Assembly (NCBI GenBank): GCA_016200265.1
Contig: JACQFE010000012.1
Span: forward strand, 84,332-148,331
DNA length: 64,000 nt
Origin: Planctomycetota bacterium
GTDB lineage: Bacteria; Planctomycetota; Phycisphaerae; UBA1845
Direction of reading: 5' to 3'
Shown: positions 25,033 to 33,891 of the stretch, one piece after another
Layout of the letters: every line of letters starts with the position of its first letter
How positions within the stretch are numbered: position 1 is the stretch's first letter
Program-made: the position numbers and the translations under genes
Notes under the pieces: model-generated
Told to the model about the DNA's origin: nothing
Database searches by the model: none
The model's input: the letters and a program-made list of their open reading frames with translations, nothing else

Positions 25033-26103
25033 TCAAATTGGCTTTTGGTCTAAATGGCCGTGCCGATGATGCACATCCGGGAAATGTTCATGGCTGTGCG
25101 TTAGCACTTCATGGCGATGCGAGTGACTGTGCTTCGTTCCGACTGGCACCGACGCGTCGTGCTTGTGCTGATGGTGCGCGTCGTGAACATGTTCATGTTC
25201 GTGCTCCATCGCTTCGTGTGTGTGTTCATGGCGATGATGTTCGGTCAGGTGCAGCCAGACACCCAATCCCATCAGCGGGCCGGCGATCAATAGCCGCTGG
25301 CTGACCTGTTCTCCCAAAAGTGGAATCGCCAATATCGCCCCAAAGAATGGCGCAACGGAGAAGTACGCGCCGGTTCTGGCCGTCCCGAGATGACGCAGTC
25401 CCACGACGAACAGAGCCAGACTAGCCCCGTACGAGAGCCAGCCCACCAGCATCGCACCTGCGACGTTGAACAATGATGGCCATTTCGCACCCAGCAAAAA
25501 GGCAAGCGTTAGGTTCACGCCACCGGCCGCCAACCCTTTGGTTGCAGCAATCCAAGTCGCATCGGCTAGCGAGACCTTTCGGGTCAGATTGTTGTCGATG
25601 CCCCATGCCAAACACGCTCCAAGAATGGCCAAAGCGGGCCAAGCGCTAGCGAACCGGGCTTCTCCCGGCCAACTGAGCACTACCGTGCCGGCGACGATGG
25701 CACCCATCCCAAGAGCTATACGTCTATCAAAGTTTTCACGGAAGGCGAACCACGCCAGCAACGCGGTGAACATACCTTCGGCGTTGAGCAGTAGCGATGC
25801 GCCGGATGCGGGTGTCTGGGTAAGCCCGAACATCAGCAGGACCGGACCGACCACTCCGCCCGCGAAAATCGCACCTGACAGCCAAATCCACTCACCGGGC
25901 AGCAACTTCCGCGTGGGTGCATTCCGCACGTAACGGTAAAGTGAAAGACCGGCTCCGGACCCGGAGTACAACAAACCAGCCAACAGCCACGGATTCACAC
26001 TCGACAGCAGCCACTTGGCAAGCGGCGTGCCGCTGCCGAACAGAATCGCCGCACCCAAAACGGCTAGCACGCCTGGCTTGCGTAACCTGTGTCTCAAATT
26101 CAT
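25033..26103 (-). CDS. EamA/DMT-family permease with His-rich cytoplasmic or periplasmic tail
   Basis: 356 residues. Two EamA repeats with about ten membrane segments, e.g. VLAVLGAAILFGSGTPLAKW and LAILGACLAWGIDNNLTRKV. The last 70 residues are extremely His-rich (TEHHRHEHTHEAMEHEHEHV and HSHSHRHEVLTHSHEHFP), which is not typical of the family and indicates metal binding. DMT permeases export small metabolites; a metal- or metal-complex-linked role here is inferred from the tail and the adjacent czc operon, toward which it is convergent. ATG 26103 has AGGAGG-like bases upstream. Confidence 0.88.
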   Translation of the reverse strand: MNLRHRLRKPGVLAVLGAAILFGSGTPLAKWLLSSVNPWLLAGLLYSGSGAGLSLYRYVRNAPTRKLLPGEWIWLSGAIFAGGVVGPVLLMFGLTQTPASGASLLLNAEGMFTALLAWFAFRENFDRRIALGMGAIVAGTVVLSWPGEARFASAWPALAILGACLAWGIDNNLTRKVSLADATWIAATKGLAAGGVNLTLAFLLGAKWPSLFNVAGAMLVGWLSYGASLALFVVGLRHLGTARTGAYFSVAPFFGAILAIPLLGEQVSQRLLIAGPLMGLGVWLHLTEHHRHEHTHEAMEHEHEHVHDAHHQHKHDASVPVGTKHSHSHRHEVLTHSHEHFPDVHHRHGHLDQKPI

Positions 26104-26261
26104 TCTCGGTTTGCTCCTCCTCCTGAGGTCGATTGAAGTCTATTACGTCTGCCCACGCCAGAGCATGTCCTGAATCGCAATCGACCCAAAGCTATTGACT
26201 CTCGGCTCAAGGCCCCAACTCATTGGCTCAGTTAAGAACAGCGCCACTCCAGACGATCGAA

Positions 26262-26350
26262 CAGCGGTTTGCAACACCGCTGGCGATGATGCGCAACTTC
26301 AGTTGATGTCCGCGTTAGCGTCAACGGCAAAAGTGTCTTGCCGCATTGCT
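26262..26350 (+). repeat. Left copy of ~90-bp imperfect direct repeat
   Basis: Starts CAGCGGTTTGCAACACCGC (identical in the right copy, 53846-53935), has a shared core CGCAACTTCAGTT, and ends TGTCTTGCCGCATTGCT. About three quarters identical by hand alignment. Contains small inverted repeats (GCGGT/ACCGC; CGGCAA/TTGCCG). Confidence 0.6.
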
Positions 26351-26695
26351 TTCCGTCCGAGCGGACGGCGACGCAATCGCGTTGATTTCGCTATCACGAA
26401 AACGAGTCTTATCAGAGCGAGGCTCGCGTCCTCTGGCCCCGCGCTCGAACGTAGTCGCGCGTTTCGAAGGTACGCAGCCACTCGCGCTATCGCCGAAATT
26501 CAAAGCCCCATGATTGCTTGCATTACTGTTTTCACGAAACTAGACTGAATGGGAAGGTCCAACGCGGACGATAGCATGACGAACCATCATCGTACGGGGA
26601 AGGAAGTTCGGGAATTGTTCGCAAAACTGGTTCGCTCTACTTAACGGGGCGAATCAGCACTACTTAGGGCGATTCATTGACCTGGGGCTTTGCAA

Positions 26696-26805
26696 AAAAC
26701 CGCGTTTATGGCTCGAAAACAAGGCTTTTCTGATGGTAATCTGATGAGGCCGCATTTTGGAAGGCTGATGCTCTACCATTGAGCTACGCCCGCAAACGCG
26801 GTTTT
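26696..26805. repeat. Perfect 12-bp inverted repeat flanking the tRNA fragment
   Basis: AAAACCGCGTTT at 26696-26707 and AAACGCGGTTTT at 26794-26805, separated by 86 bases that contain the tRNA-Gly fragment. The right arm abuts the tRNA 5' end. Could be an integrase arm or core site, or a large stem-loop. Confidence 0.5.
26757..26793 (-). pseudogene. Truncated tRNA-Gly (5' half, positions 1 to anticodon loop)
   Basis: On the minus strand begins GCGGGCGTAGCTCAATGG and continues TAGAGCATCAGCCTTCCAA. This matches the 5' half of a tRNA-Gly with anticodon TCC through the anticodon loop, then diverges; the 3' half is absent. Next to an integrase gene this is best read as an attachment-site remnant with crossover in the anticodon loop. 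Confidence 0.7.
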
Positions 26806-26886
26806 ATACTACATTTCTCCGAAATCTTATACTACAATTCAAGGTGGCCGTTCGGCCTAAGCACTGAACCGCCCGGATAATAACCC

Positions 26887-28116
26887 ATGCCCCGACGAGG
26901 GCCAAACCGCCGCAAACGCGTCCCGAAGCTTTCCTTTATGGAGAGCCAGGGGGTTGGCTGGCACGTCTCGTATCGTGACGCTACGACGGGCGCGCCGCGA
27001 CGGCACAGATTCGGCATCGTGGAACGCGACGGTGAAGAGCGAGCGCGTGCGCTGTATCACGCCTGGGTGGCCAAACAACTGGGAATTGATACTTCCCATC
27101 CTACGAAGCACGAACGACCGTGGACACCTAAGATCCGTGGACCCATTCCGCTATCTGGAAGTCTCATCGAAATTGGAAGCTCGCTTATCAATTCCGAGCG
27201 CGCTCGAATTCGTCATGAGGGCGACCCGCAACGACGTGGCACAATCGACCCTCGCGTGTTCAGCGACAGGAAGAAGCAGATTCACGATTTTTTCGAGTTT
27301 CTAAACAGACGACACGGTGACGGTGCGGTCGCCAAGTTGCGTCTACTTGACGTCACCATGGACGACATCGAGGCATACAACCGCCACATCGCAGACAGCG
27401 GTTATTCGGCGTCGCAGGTGACGAAGCGCATGCAAGTCGTTCGCGCGATCATCGACCGAGCCGGCCGCCCGGAACATGGCCTCCAGTTACTAACATGGAA
27501 TTGGAATGCACGTGACAAGGCACATGGTAAGACCACCGAGGAGCGGCTGCTTCCGAAAACGAAACAGCTTGAGAGACTGCTTCAGGCTGCGGACCTGCGC
27601 GGCCGGACGATGATCTGGCTGGGGATCGGACTCGGATTCGGAGCGAAGGACCTTTCAAAGATCCGTGTCGGCCAAATCACAAAGGAGGCGTACGACCTCC
27701 GTCGTGGGAAGACTGGAATAGAGCGCTACGGTGAAACTCCATCATTGGTCTGGGCAATGATCGCGGCGTACCAACGGGCCGAAAAGCGGGCTGTTGGAGA
27801 GCTTCTGTTTCTGACTAGAACCGGACGACCGCTGGTCCACGGACCATCCAACGCGGTCACGCAATGGTGGGACAAGCTGCGGGCGCGCGCCCGAAAAAAG
27901 GGAGAGACGATCCCCGGTTTCTATACGCTTCGTCACCTCGGCGCAACGGAATTCGGATCGCGCCGAGGTGCGTCGATTAGCGATGTGAAACGGTGGCTGG
28001 GTCATTCGGCAAGCTCGCACATGGCTGACGTTTACATGAAACCGGTGCGCCCGGAGTATCGTGAAATCATCGAATGGGTTCGCGCTCGGCTCGCTTCCAA
28101 GAAATTGGATGCCTGA
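26887..28116 (+). CDS. Tyrosine recombinase / phage-type integrase
   Basis: 409 residues. A SAM-like core-binding region lies about residues 125-190 (RLLDVTMDDIEAYNRHIADS). The catalytic domain has LGIGLGFGAKDLSKIR, GFYTLRHLGATEFGSRRG (R and H of the box II pair), VKRWLGHSASSHMADVYMKP (H and the tyrosine nucleophile). The usual first catalytic Arg near the start of the domain is not obvious (K in GAKDL), as in many planctomycete integrases I recall. The N-terminus is basic. Adjacent to a tRNA-Gly fragment, it likely catalyses integration of the element that starts here. ATG 26887 has no strong RBS. Confidence 0.88.
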   Translation: MPRRGPNRRKRVPKLSFMESQGVGWHVSYRDATTGAPRRHRFGIVERDGEERARALYHAWVAKQLGIDTSHPTKHERPWTPKIRGPIPLSGSLIEIGSSLINSERARIRHEGDPQRRGTIDPRVFSDRKKQIHDFFEFLNRRHGDGAVAKLRLLDVTMDDIEAYNRHIADSGYSASQVTKRMQVVRAIIDRAGRPEHGLQLLTWNWNARDKAHGKTTEERLLPKTKQLERLLQAADLRGRTMIWLGIGLGFGAKDLSKIRVGQITKEAYDLRRGKTGIERYGETPSLVWAMIAAYQRAEKRAVGELLFLTRTGRPLVHGPSNAVTQWWDKLRARARKKGETIPGFYTLRHLGATEFGSRRGASISDVKRWLGHSASSHMADVYMKPVRPEYREIIEWVRARLASKKLDA

Positions 28117-28161
28117 GGCGCCGCTGACTCCAGATCTCTAGGTCCAACGCTCAAGCTCAAC

Positions 28162-28251
28162 GTGCGGCCAGGCAACCCCGAATTTCGTGACGTCTACAAT
28201 TGGGTCCCCAAGAATCCAACGCGGCGAAGACTAGCGAATGCACCGGATTGA
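28162..28251 (+). pseudogene. Possible remnant of an integrase C-terminus
   Basis: One frame reads NVRPGNPEFRDVYNWVPKN then a stop shortly after, resembling the end of the adjacent integrase (PVRPEYREIIEWVRARL). May be a leftover of a second, decayed integrase; weak match. Confidence 0.25.
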
Positions 28252-28267
28252 TCTGCATTTTACAAGA

Positions 28268-28316
28268 ACGCAAACACGATTGCGTCAGCTAATTCCATTT
28301 CCGGTTTTACAAACCG
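28268..28316. terminator. Two hairpins between convergent genes
   Basis: ACGCAA/TTGCGT (28268-28285) and CGGTTT/AAACCG (28302-28316) lie between the convergent ends of the integrase and FG-GAP genes. No T-run, so terminator function is weakly supported. Confidence 0.3.
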
Positions 28317-28412
28317 AAAGCTGAGTGTCTCGGTGCGATGTTGGCGCATCAAACGCCACTGATGTAGTTGTCGCGCAGTGATCATCCGAACCGACAAAAG
28401 CGCCTTGATGCT

Positions 28413-29930
28413 TCACACGGCGGGACGTTCGCGACGGCGAATCAGGATGCAGGTTCCTGCACAAGCCATCAGGAGCACCATCACCGCGGCACCCCAAGCC
28501 GACACCGAAGGGACACCGAGGATTGGAAGAGCACCAAACACGTACGCGGCCCCGCAATCGGCACCGGCCGCACAATCACGGTGGATCGCGCCCACGACGA
28601 TTGTGCCCCCGACGACTGAGACCGCACCACCCAGAATATCATTTGCGGCTGCGTCCGACGCCGTCAACTTCGTAGTCTCGGTCATGTTGCCCCAACCACC
28701 AACCGGCTTTGCGAACACATAGGCCGCACCACAATCGATTCCAGCTGCACAATCCTTGCCGAAGGCTCCTACGACGACAGTGTCCCCGCTTATTGACACC
28801 GCATCACCCATGTTCGACCCGCCTTCCTGGTCAGACGCAGTCAGTTTGGCAGTCTGCGTCATGTTGCTCCATCCTCCGCCAGGCTTCACAAACACGTATG
28901 CGGACCCGCAATCACCTCCTACACCGCAATCGTCGTACCGAGCGCCCGCGACGATCGTGTCTCCGCTTACGGCAACTGAGTAGCCAAGGCCATCGCCAGC
29001 CTGCACATCCGAGGCGGTTAGCTTCGCGGTCTGGGTCATATTGCTCCAGCCGCCTCCAGGCTTCACAAAGACATAAGCAGCTCCGCAATCTCCTCCAGCG
29101 CCGCAATCTTTGTGGTGAGCACCCACGACGATCGTGTCCCCGCTAATGGACACAGATTGGCCCAACTCGTCATCAACGGCTGCGTCAGAGGCGGTCAATT
29201 TTGCGGTTTGAGTCATGTCACTCCACCCGCCCCCAGGCTTCACAAAAACGTAACCCGCTCCGCAATCAACTCCAGCTACGCAATCTCGGCTATGGGCTCC
29301 TACGACGACAGTGTCCCCGCTGATGCATGCTCCAATCCCGAAGAAGTCGAAAGCTGCTGCGTCCGAAACCGTGAGCTTGGCTGTCTGAGTCATGTTGGTC
29401 CAACCACTGACAGGCTTCACGAACACGTAAGCAGCTCCACAATCAACTCCAGCGCCACAATCATGGCTGTACGCCCCCATAACAATGGTGTCTCCGCTGA
29501 TTGAGACAATGTCGCCGAAATTGTCGTTTGCTGCTGCGTCCGACGCGGTCAACTTGGCCATTTGAATCCAAGCGTTTCCGTTGAATTTGAAGACGTAGGC
29601 GGCACCGCAATCAAGACCGGCTACACAATCGGCAGTCTCTGCTCCAACGACCAGCGTGTCCCCATCGATAGAAACGGATTGGCCGAATAAATCGGCAGCG
29701 GCCACGTTCAATGAAGTCAGCGTTGCGTATTCGTGTTGCTCATCAGCAAGTACGGTTCCGTGGCAAACCGAAACCACTACGAAGCCTGCGACCAACATGT
29801 TAACTGTAAATGCGGGTACCATTCTTTTACGCCTACCCAGAATCCACAATTGACGACGACGACTAGCCGCCAGCGCAATTCCGAGACTGATAGACACCGG
29901 TGTTTTCCCATGCAGAATTTCCAGATTCAT
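28413..29930 (-). CDS. Secreted FG-GAP repeat protein with IPTL-CTERM-like sorting tail
   Basis: 505 residues from ATG 29930 (GGGAG 8 nt upstream). Signal segment MLVAGFVVVSVCHGTVLADE. Seven repeats of about 60 residues follow, each of form AKLTASD..., VSISGDTIVVGA, then DC..G.DCGAAYVF, the FG-GAP/beta-propeller type seen in integrin-like proteins. Each repeat carries two fixed Cys, unusual for the family. The C-terminus VPSVSAWGAAVMVLLMACAG then LIRRRE fits the IPTL-CTERM tripartite tail (motif, membrane helix, Arg cluster) for exosortase-type sorting. Probably a surface adhesin or sensor propeller. Last gene of the left secreted series. Confidence 0.85.
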   Translation of the reverse strand: MNLEILHGKTPVSISLGIALAASRRRQLWILGRRKRMVPAFTVNMLVAGFVVVSVCHGTVLADEQHEYATLTSLNVAAADLFGQSVSIDGDTLVVGAETADCVAGLDCGAAYVFKFNGNAWIQMAKLTASDAAANDNFGDIVSISGDTIVMGAYSHDCGAGVDCGAAYVFVKPVSGWTNMTQTAKLTVSDAAAFDFFGIGACISGDTVVVGAHSRDCVAGVDCGAGYVFVKPGGGWSDMTQTAKLTASDAAVDDELGQSVSISGDTIVVGAHHKDCGAGGDCGAAYVFVKPGGGWSNMTQTAKLTASDVQAGDGLGYSVAVSGDTIVAGARYDDCGVGGDCGSAYVFVKPGGGWSNMTQTAKLTASDQEGGSNMGDAVSISGDTVVVGAFGKDCAAGIDCGAAYVFAKPVGGWGNMTETTKLTASDAAANDILGGAVSVVGGTIVVGAIHRDCAAGADCGAAYVFGALPILGVPSVSAWGAAVMVLLMACAGTCILIRRRERPAV

Positions 29931-30028
29931 CGCCAATCTCCCAATTAGGCACTGAACATACAAACGACTGCTTCCGCCCCAATCCAAAGCCTTGGCCACT
30001 TACCGAATTATGGCCAAGATCGCGCGAT

Positions 30029-31762
30029 TTACCATTGCAATAGTAAGAATCCGTCATCGCCATTATCACCATCGCATCCGTTAACGCATTCGGCAGTTGT
30101 CTCACAATAATTGGGGTCAAAAACCATTCCTCCATCACCACCATCACCACCCAACGAATAGGATGCTACCGCAATAGAAGTCTCACCGCCGTATCCTCCG
30201 TCAGAGCCTGAATATCCGGGCTCGCCACTTTGCCCAGAAACGCGCAGGGCATTTATTGGCGTAGACATTCCCCCTGCGCCACCTGCGCCTCCGATTCCAC
30301 CGGAAGCGCCTGAAATTCCTGCGGCTCCGCTTAGTCCACCTGTGATTTCCACCAAGATTGCCCCTCCCGGCCCAAGAAGCCTAGTGACTCCGCCGTCACC
30401 GCCGGGTGTTCCATTTGCGGGCTGAACGCCGCCTAGCCCTGCCGCTCCGCCCCCGCCTACAACAATGTTGTAAGTCTGTCCTGGATTGGTGGCTACAACA
30501 CCGCGCCAATATCCACCTGAGCCCCCTCCTCCTCCACCACCACCATCATGCGAAGAAGCGCGCGATCCACCGCCACCGCTTCCACCAGCACCGGATACAG
30601 CCTCCACAAGCACTGCGGTTACTCCGGCAGGGCAAGTCCAATTGAAGGAACCTGGCGTGTCAAAAAGTTGCGAACCGCGAATTCCAGGATTTAGACTCGA
30701 CGCCGCGCTACTTTGAATAGTGCCATCGGGAAACTGAAGGCCTTGAACTTTGACGATGCCAGCGACATCCAGTTTTTGCGTCGGATTCGTCATACCGATG
30801 CCGACGTTGCCGCCGTTGTCGGCCATGATGGTTGTGCCCCGAATGTGGTTCTTTCCGTCCTGTGAGTCGTTGAAGTTGGTATACGCGCCGCCTGGATTGG
30901 TCCCACCCGGAAATCGCACCTCGCCACCCGCGACTTCGAGCTTGGCCTGGGGGGCGGTAGTTCCTATGCCGACGTTGCCATTCTCGTCGATTGACATCCG
31001 CTGAAGGCGTCCACCGCCGCCTGCGGGCGTCGTAGCGAACTCAAGTGACGATGGATGCCAGGTCGGCGTAAAACCTTCAACCGCGCTCGCGCTAATGCCC
31101 GCTGCAACAAACCACCTGTTTCCGTCCCAGCCGTTGAAGTTGATCTCACCCAATTGATCGTCTGCCGAGACCGGAGTCGGGGCAACCAACGAACCGCGTG
31201 CTTTCTGCATCGTTAGGTGAGGTGGGCCTGTCGCGCTTTGAGACTCAACTATAAGCTGCGTCTCAGCTCCGTCATCTCGCGCAGCTCTGATATTTCCTCT
31301 TACCTCCAAGCTTTCCGCAGGGCTCGTCGTTCCAATGCCGACGTTTTCGTTATCATCCACGAACAATCCGCGGGTTGCGATTGAGAACGGCGTGCCAGTG
31401 ATGTGCTGACGTGGGCCCAGCGTTGTGAAGGCACCACTGCCGGCCGGACAACGAACGGACACTTCCATCCACGGCAATCCGCCGCTAAAAACGTCTGCGC
31501 CGAAGTCAACCTCGACGTCAAACAGGCCGTTGACGACGCCGATGCCATTCTTGAGAAGCGACAGCCCAATCTCGTTACCATCAGTTTTCGAATCAAATAG
31601 AGCAAACTGGAAATCGCATGTCTGCTTTGCTGGCAGACCATCTTGCTTCAGTTGGCCTTGATAGGTGAATGGCGCGGCAGGTGTCGCTCCAATCCCATCT
31701 GACTCTGTCCCAAGCAAAAAGGCTAGTCCAATGATGCTGAGTCTTGCTTTGTTCACGATCAT
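30029..31762 (-). CDS. Tail-fibre-like secreted protein with Gly-rich C-terminal domain
   Basis: 577 residues. Signal MIVNKARLSIIGLAFLLG. The N-terminal domain (FTYQGQLKQDGLPAKQTCDF; FDVEVDFGADVFSGGLPWME) is followed by repeated phage-tail-fibre-type segments NVGIGTTSPAESLEVRGNIR, NVGIGTTAPQAKLEVAGG and NVGIGMTNPTQKLDVAG. The C-terminus (about residues 375-577) is glycine-rich, of the form GGGGAAGLGGVQPANGTPGG, ending in Cys/Asp (CETTAECVNGCDGDNGDDG). It resembles collagen-like tips. Paralogue of the next gene; the first two thirds are nearly identical in DNA, but the C-terminal domains are unrelated, suggesting tip exchange. Secreted surface filament or adhesin (inference). Confidence 0.8.
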   Translation of the reverse strand: MIVNKARLSIIGLAFLLGTESDGIGATPAAPFTYQGQLKQDGLPAKQTCDFQFALFDSKTDGNEIGLSLLKNGIGVVNGLFDVEVDFGADVFSGGLPWMEVSVRCPAGSGAFTTLGPRQHITGTPFSIATRGLFVDDNENVGIGTTSPAESLEVRGNIRAARDDGAETQLIVESQSATGPPHLTMQKARGSLVAPTPVSADDQLGEINFNGWDGNRWFVAAGISASAVEGFTPTWHPSSLEFATTPAGGGGRLQRMSIDENGNVGIGTTAPQAKLEVAGGEVRFPGGTNPGGAYTNFNDSQDGKNHIRGTTIMADNGGNVGIGMTNPTQKLDVAGIVKVQGLQFPDGTIQSSAASSLNPGIRGSQLFDTPGSFNWTCPAGVTAVLVEAVSGAGGSGGGGSRASSHDGGGGGGGGSGGYWRGVVATNPGQTYNIVVGGGGAAGLGGVQPANGTPGGDGGVTRLLGPGGAILVEITGGLSGAAGISGASGGIGGAGGAGGMSTPINALRVSGQSGEPGYSGSDGGYGGETSIAVASYSLGGDGGDGGMVFDPNYCETTAECVNGCDGDNGDDGFLLLQW

Positions 31763-31898
31763 ACTCCCGTATCAAGTGAAATTATGTCGATTTCTCAATT
31801 CACTCACTTGTAGAACCTTTGGTGAAGATTCATTTGCGTTTTTGCGTATTGCTTGAATTGCTCACCTAACCGAAATTCAAATCGTTTGGGATCCTCCC

Positions 31899-33758
31899 TT
31901 ATGGGCCACAGGCAGCCGGCGGCTGACCGCATACACGGTCGCTATAAGACCAAGAACCGTTTGAACCACAGGTTGCGATCCTGAGGTGCAAACCAGTGTC
32001 ATTTACTTGGCATGTGTTTTGAGCCAGGCATTCGGCACCTGTCGTATAAGTTCGTCCATTCCAGGTGCATACAACGACTGGAGCGCTGATTGTGAATATG
32101 TTGCCGGTGAGGTCCACATGGATATTCCCGCTCCCTTGAATTACGACATCTGGCCCTGTGGTCCCTGCGGGATTAGCGGGGGTTTTCAGTCGTTGAATTC
32201 CGCTTGGTGCACCTGAACCCGTGGCGCTAATGGTAATTTGATTATTGAGCGGCGTAATGCTCACGTTGTTACCCGCAACCAGCGTCACAGCAGGGCCGGA
32301 TTGGCCATTAATTGAAGTGATTCCTCCGTTCATGGGCGGCGGCGCGGCGATTGTGATTACGTTATCCGCTTGAGATACGGTTGTTCCAGCCGACCCCTTA
32401 AGCGTAATATTCGGCCCGCTCTGCCCATTGATGGATGATATCGCAGAAGTTACGCCTGCAGTAGATTGAACGGTTCCATTCGGAAAGCGAAAGCCTCCTG
32501 ATGTCGAGCGGATTTCGCCGCTTGCAAGAATCCCGCCGCCTACATCGAGCTTCGCCTGCGGATTCGTTGTACCGATGCCGACGTTGCCGCCGTTGTCGGC
32601 CATGATGGTTGTGCCCCGAATGTGGTTCTTCCCGTCCTGTGAGTCGTTGAAGTTTGTGTACGACCCGCCTGGATTGGTCCCACCGGGAAATCGCACCTCG
32701 CCACTCGCGACTTCAAGCTTGGCCTGAGGGCCGGTTGTTCCAATGCCGACGTCGCCATTCTCGTCGATGATCATTCGATAGGACGGTGGCTGTTCCGTGC
32801 CATCCGTCGTTGATGAAAAAACGTAGAGCTGGTCATTGGAGCTCGCGATGCCAAACCTCGTGTTCGGATTATCTTGGCCAAGCTCGATTGAACCATTGCC
32901 AGAAAGTGCGAGGCACTTGTTCCAACCGTGGGAGGTCCAGTGTGGTCCACCAAAAATGTGCAGATGTCCTGCGGGCGATGTCGTCCCGATGCCGACGTCT
33001 CCATCCTCGTTGATCACCATTTGTGTTTGGCGCCCACCGCCGCTTCCGGACGTCGTAGCGAACTCAAGCGATGAAGGATGCCAAGTCGACGTAAAATCCT
33101 GCACTGCGCTTGCACTAATGCCCGCCGCGGCAAACCACCTGTTTCCATCCCAGCCGTTAAAGTTGATCTCGCCCAATTGATCGCCTGCCGGGACTGGGGT
33201 CGGTGCAGCCAACGAACCGCGTTCTTTCCGCATCGTCAGGTGAGGTGGGCCTGTCGCGCTTCGGGACTCAACGATGAGCTGCGTCTCAGCGCCGTCCTCT
33301 CGCGCAGCTCTGATATTTCCATTCACGTCCAAGTTCTCCAGAGGGCTTGCCATTCCGATGCCGACATTCCCGCTGTCGTCCACGTTGATACCCCGAGTGG
33401 CCAAGCTGAACGGCGTCGCAGTGAGCAATTCGCGTGGCGAGAGCGATGTGCCGTCCACTTGAATCTCCAGCCAACGAGCCTCCGCATTCGTAAATGGACC
33501 AGGTCCGAAGTCCAAGTCGGCGGAGAACAAGCCTTTCGTCACGACCGTGGCTGGCAAGTTGATGGTGCCTAAAATATTGCCCCCGCTTACCGCATCGAAT
33601 AGTTGAAACGTCAGGTTGGCGTTTCCATCGAATGGATGACCGTCCTGCTTGAGCTGTCCCTGAAAGGTAAAGGCCGTTGACATCGGCGCGGCAAGCCCGC
33701 TTGTGGACGCCGCTAGCAAAAGGGCGACTCCGATGATTCCAATTCTCGTTATTTCCAT
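31899..33758 (-). CDS. Tail-fibre-like secreted protein, paralogue with different C-terminal tip
   Basis: 619 residues from ATG 33758 (GGAG 8 nt upstream). Signal IGIIGVALLLAASTSGLAAP. Same N-terminal domain as its neighbour (FTFQGQLKQDGHPF) and the same repeats (NVGIGMASPLENLDVNGNIR, DVGIGTTSPAGHLHIFGG, DVGIGTTGPQAKLEVASGEV, NVGIGTTNPQAKLDVGGG). The C-terminal third is different: two ISSINGQSGP(N)ITL/AVTL repeats like those in viral tail fibres (INGQSGPNITLKGSAG), then a Cys-rich end (CTWNGRTYTTGAECLAQNTC). Encodes a related fibre with another binding tip. Both genes lie in one direction with no regulator between. Confidence 0.8.
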   Translation of the reverse strand: MEITRIGIIGVALLLAASTSGLAAPMSTAFTFQGQLKQDGHPFDGNANLTFQLFDAVSGGNILGTINLPATVVTKGLFSADLDFGPGPFTNAEARWLEIQVDGTSLSPRELLTATPFSLATRGINVDDSGNVGIGMASPLENLDVNGNIRAAREDGAETQLIVESRSATGPPHLTMRKERGSLAAPTPVPAGDQLGEINFNGWDGNRWFAAAGISASAVQDFTSTWHPSSLEFATTSGSGGGRQTQMVINEDGDVGIGTTSPAGHLHIFGGPHWTSHGWNKCLALSGNGSIELGQDNPNTRFGIASSNDQLYVFSSTTDGTEQPPSYRMIIDENGDVGIGTTGPQAKLEVASGEVRFPGGTNPGGSYTNFNDSQDGKNHIRGTTIMADNGGNVGIGTTNPQAKLDVGGGILASGEIRSTSGGFRFPNGTVQSTAGVTSAISSINGQSGPNITLKGSAGTTVSQADNVITIAAPPPMNGGITSINGQSGPAVTLVAGNNVSITPLNNQITISATGSGAPSGIQRLKTPANPAGTTGPDVVIQGSGNIHVDLTGNIFTISAPVVVCTWNGRTYTTGAECLAQNTCQVNDTGLHLRIATCGSNGSWSYSDRVCGQPPAACGP

Positions 33759-33891
33759 GATCGTTCTCCAGTCCAATGAGCCTTGCTTGTTAGCCCATTC
33801 AAATTCTCGTATCCGTTCTTTCGTCTCGTCGTCACGACACAAGGGAGACTGTTCCGGCCACATGTTCCTGCAGCGGACTCTCCGGCGATAA

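Larger units (their letters stand above)
26104..26886. other. 783-base intergenic region at the left island boundary
   Basis: Holds the left direct repeat (26262-26350), a truncated tRNA-Gly (26757-26793) and a 12-bp inverted repeat around it. Short frames in 26300-26500 lack RBS and domain matches. No complete gene seen. Confidence 0.5.

Noticed and set aside
28750..29500. Tandem repeats in the FG-GAP gene as a CRISPR array
   Set aside because: The repeats are long (about 180 bp), diverged and in frame; they encode protein repeats.
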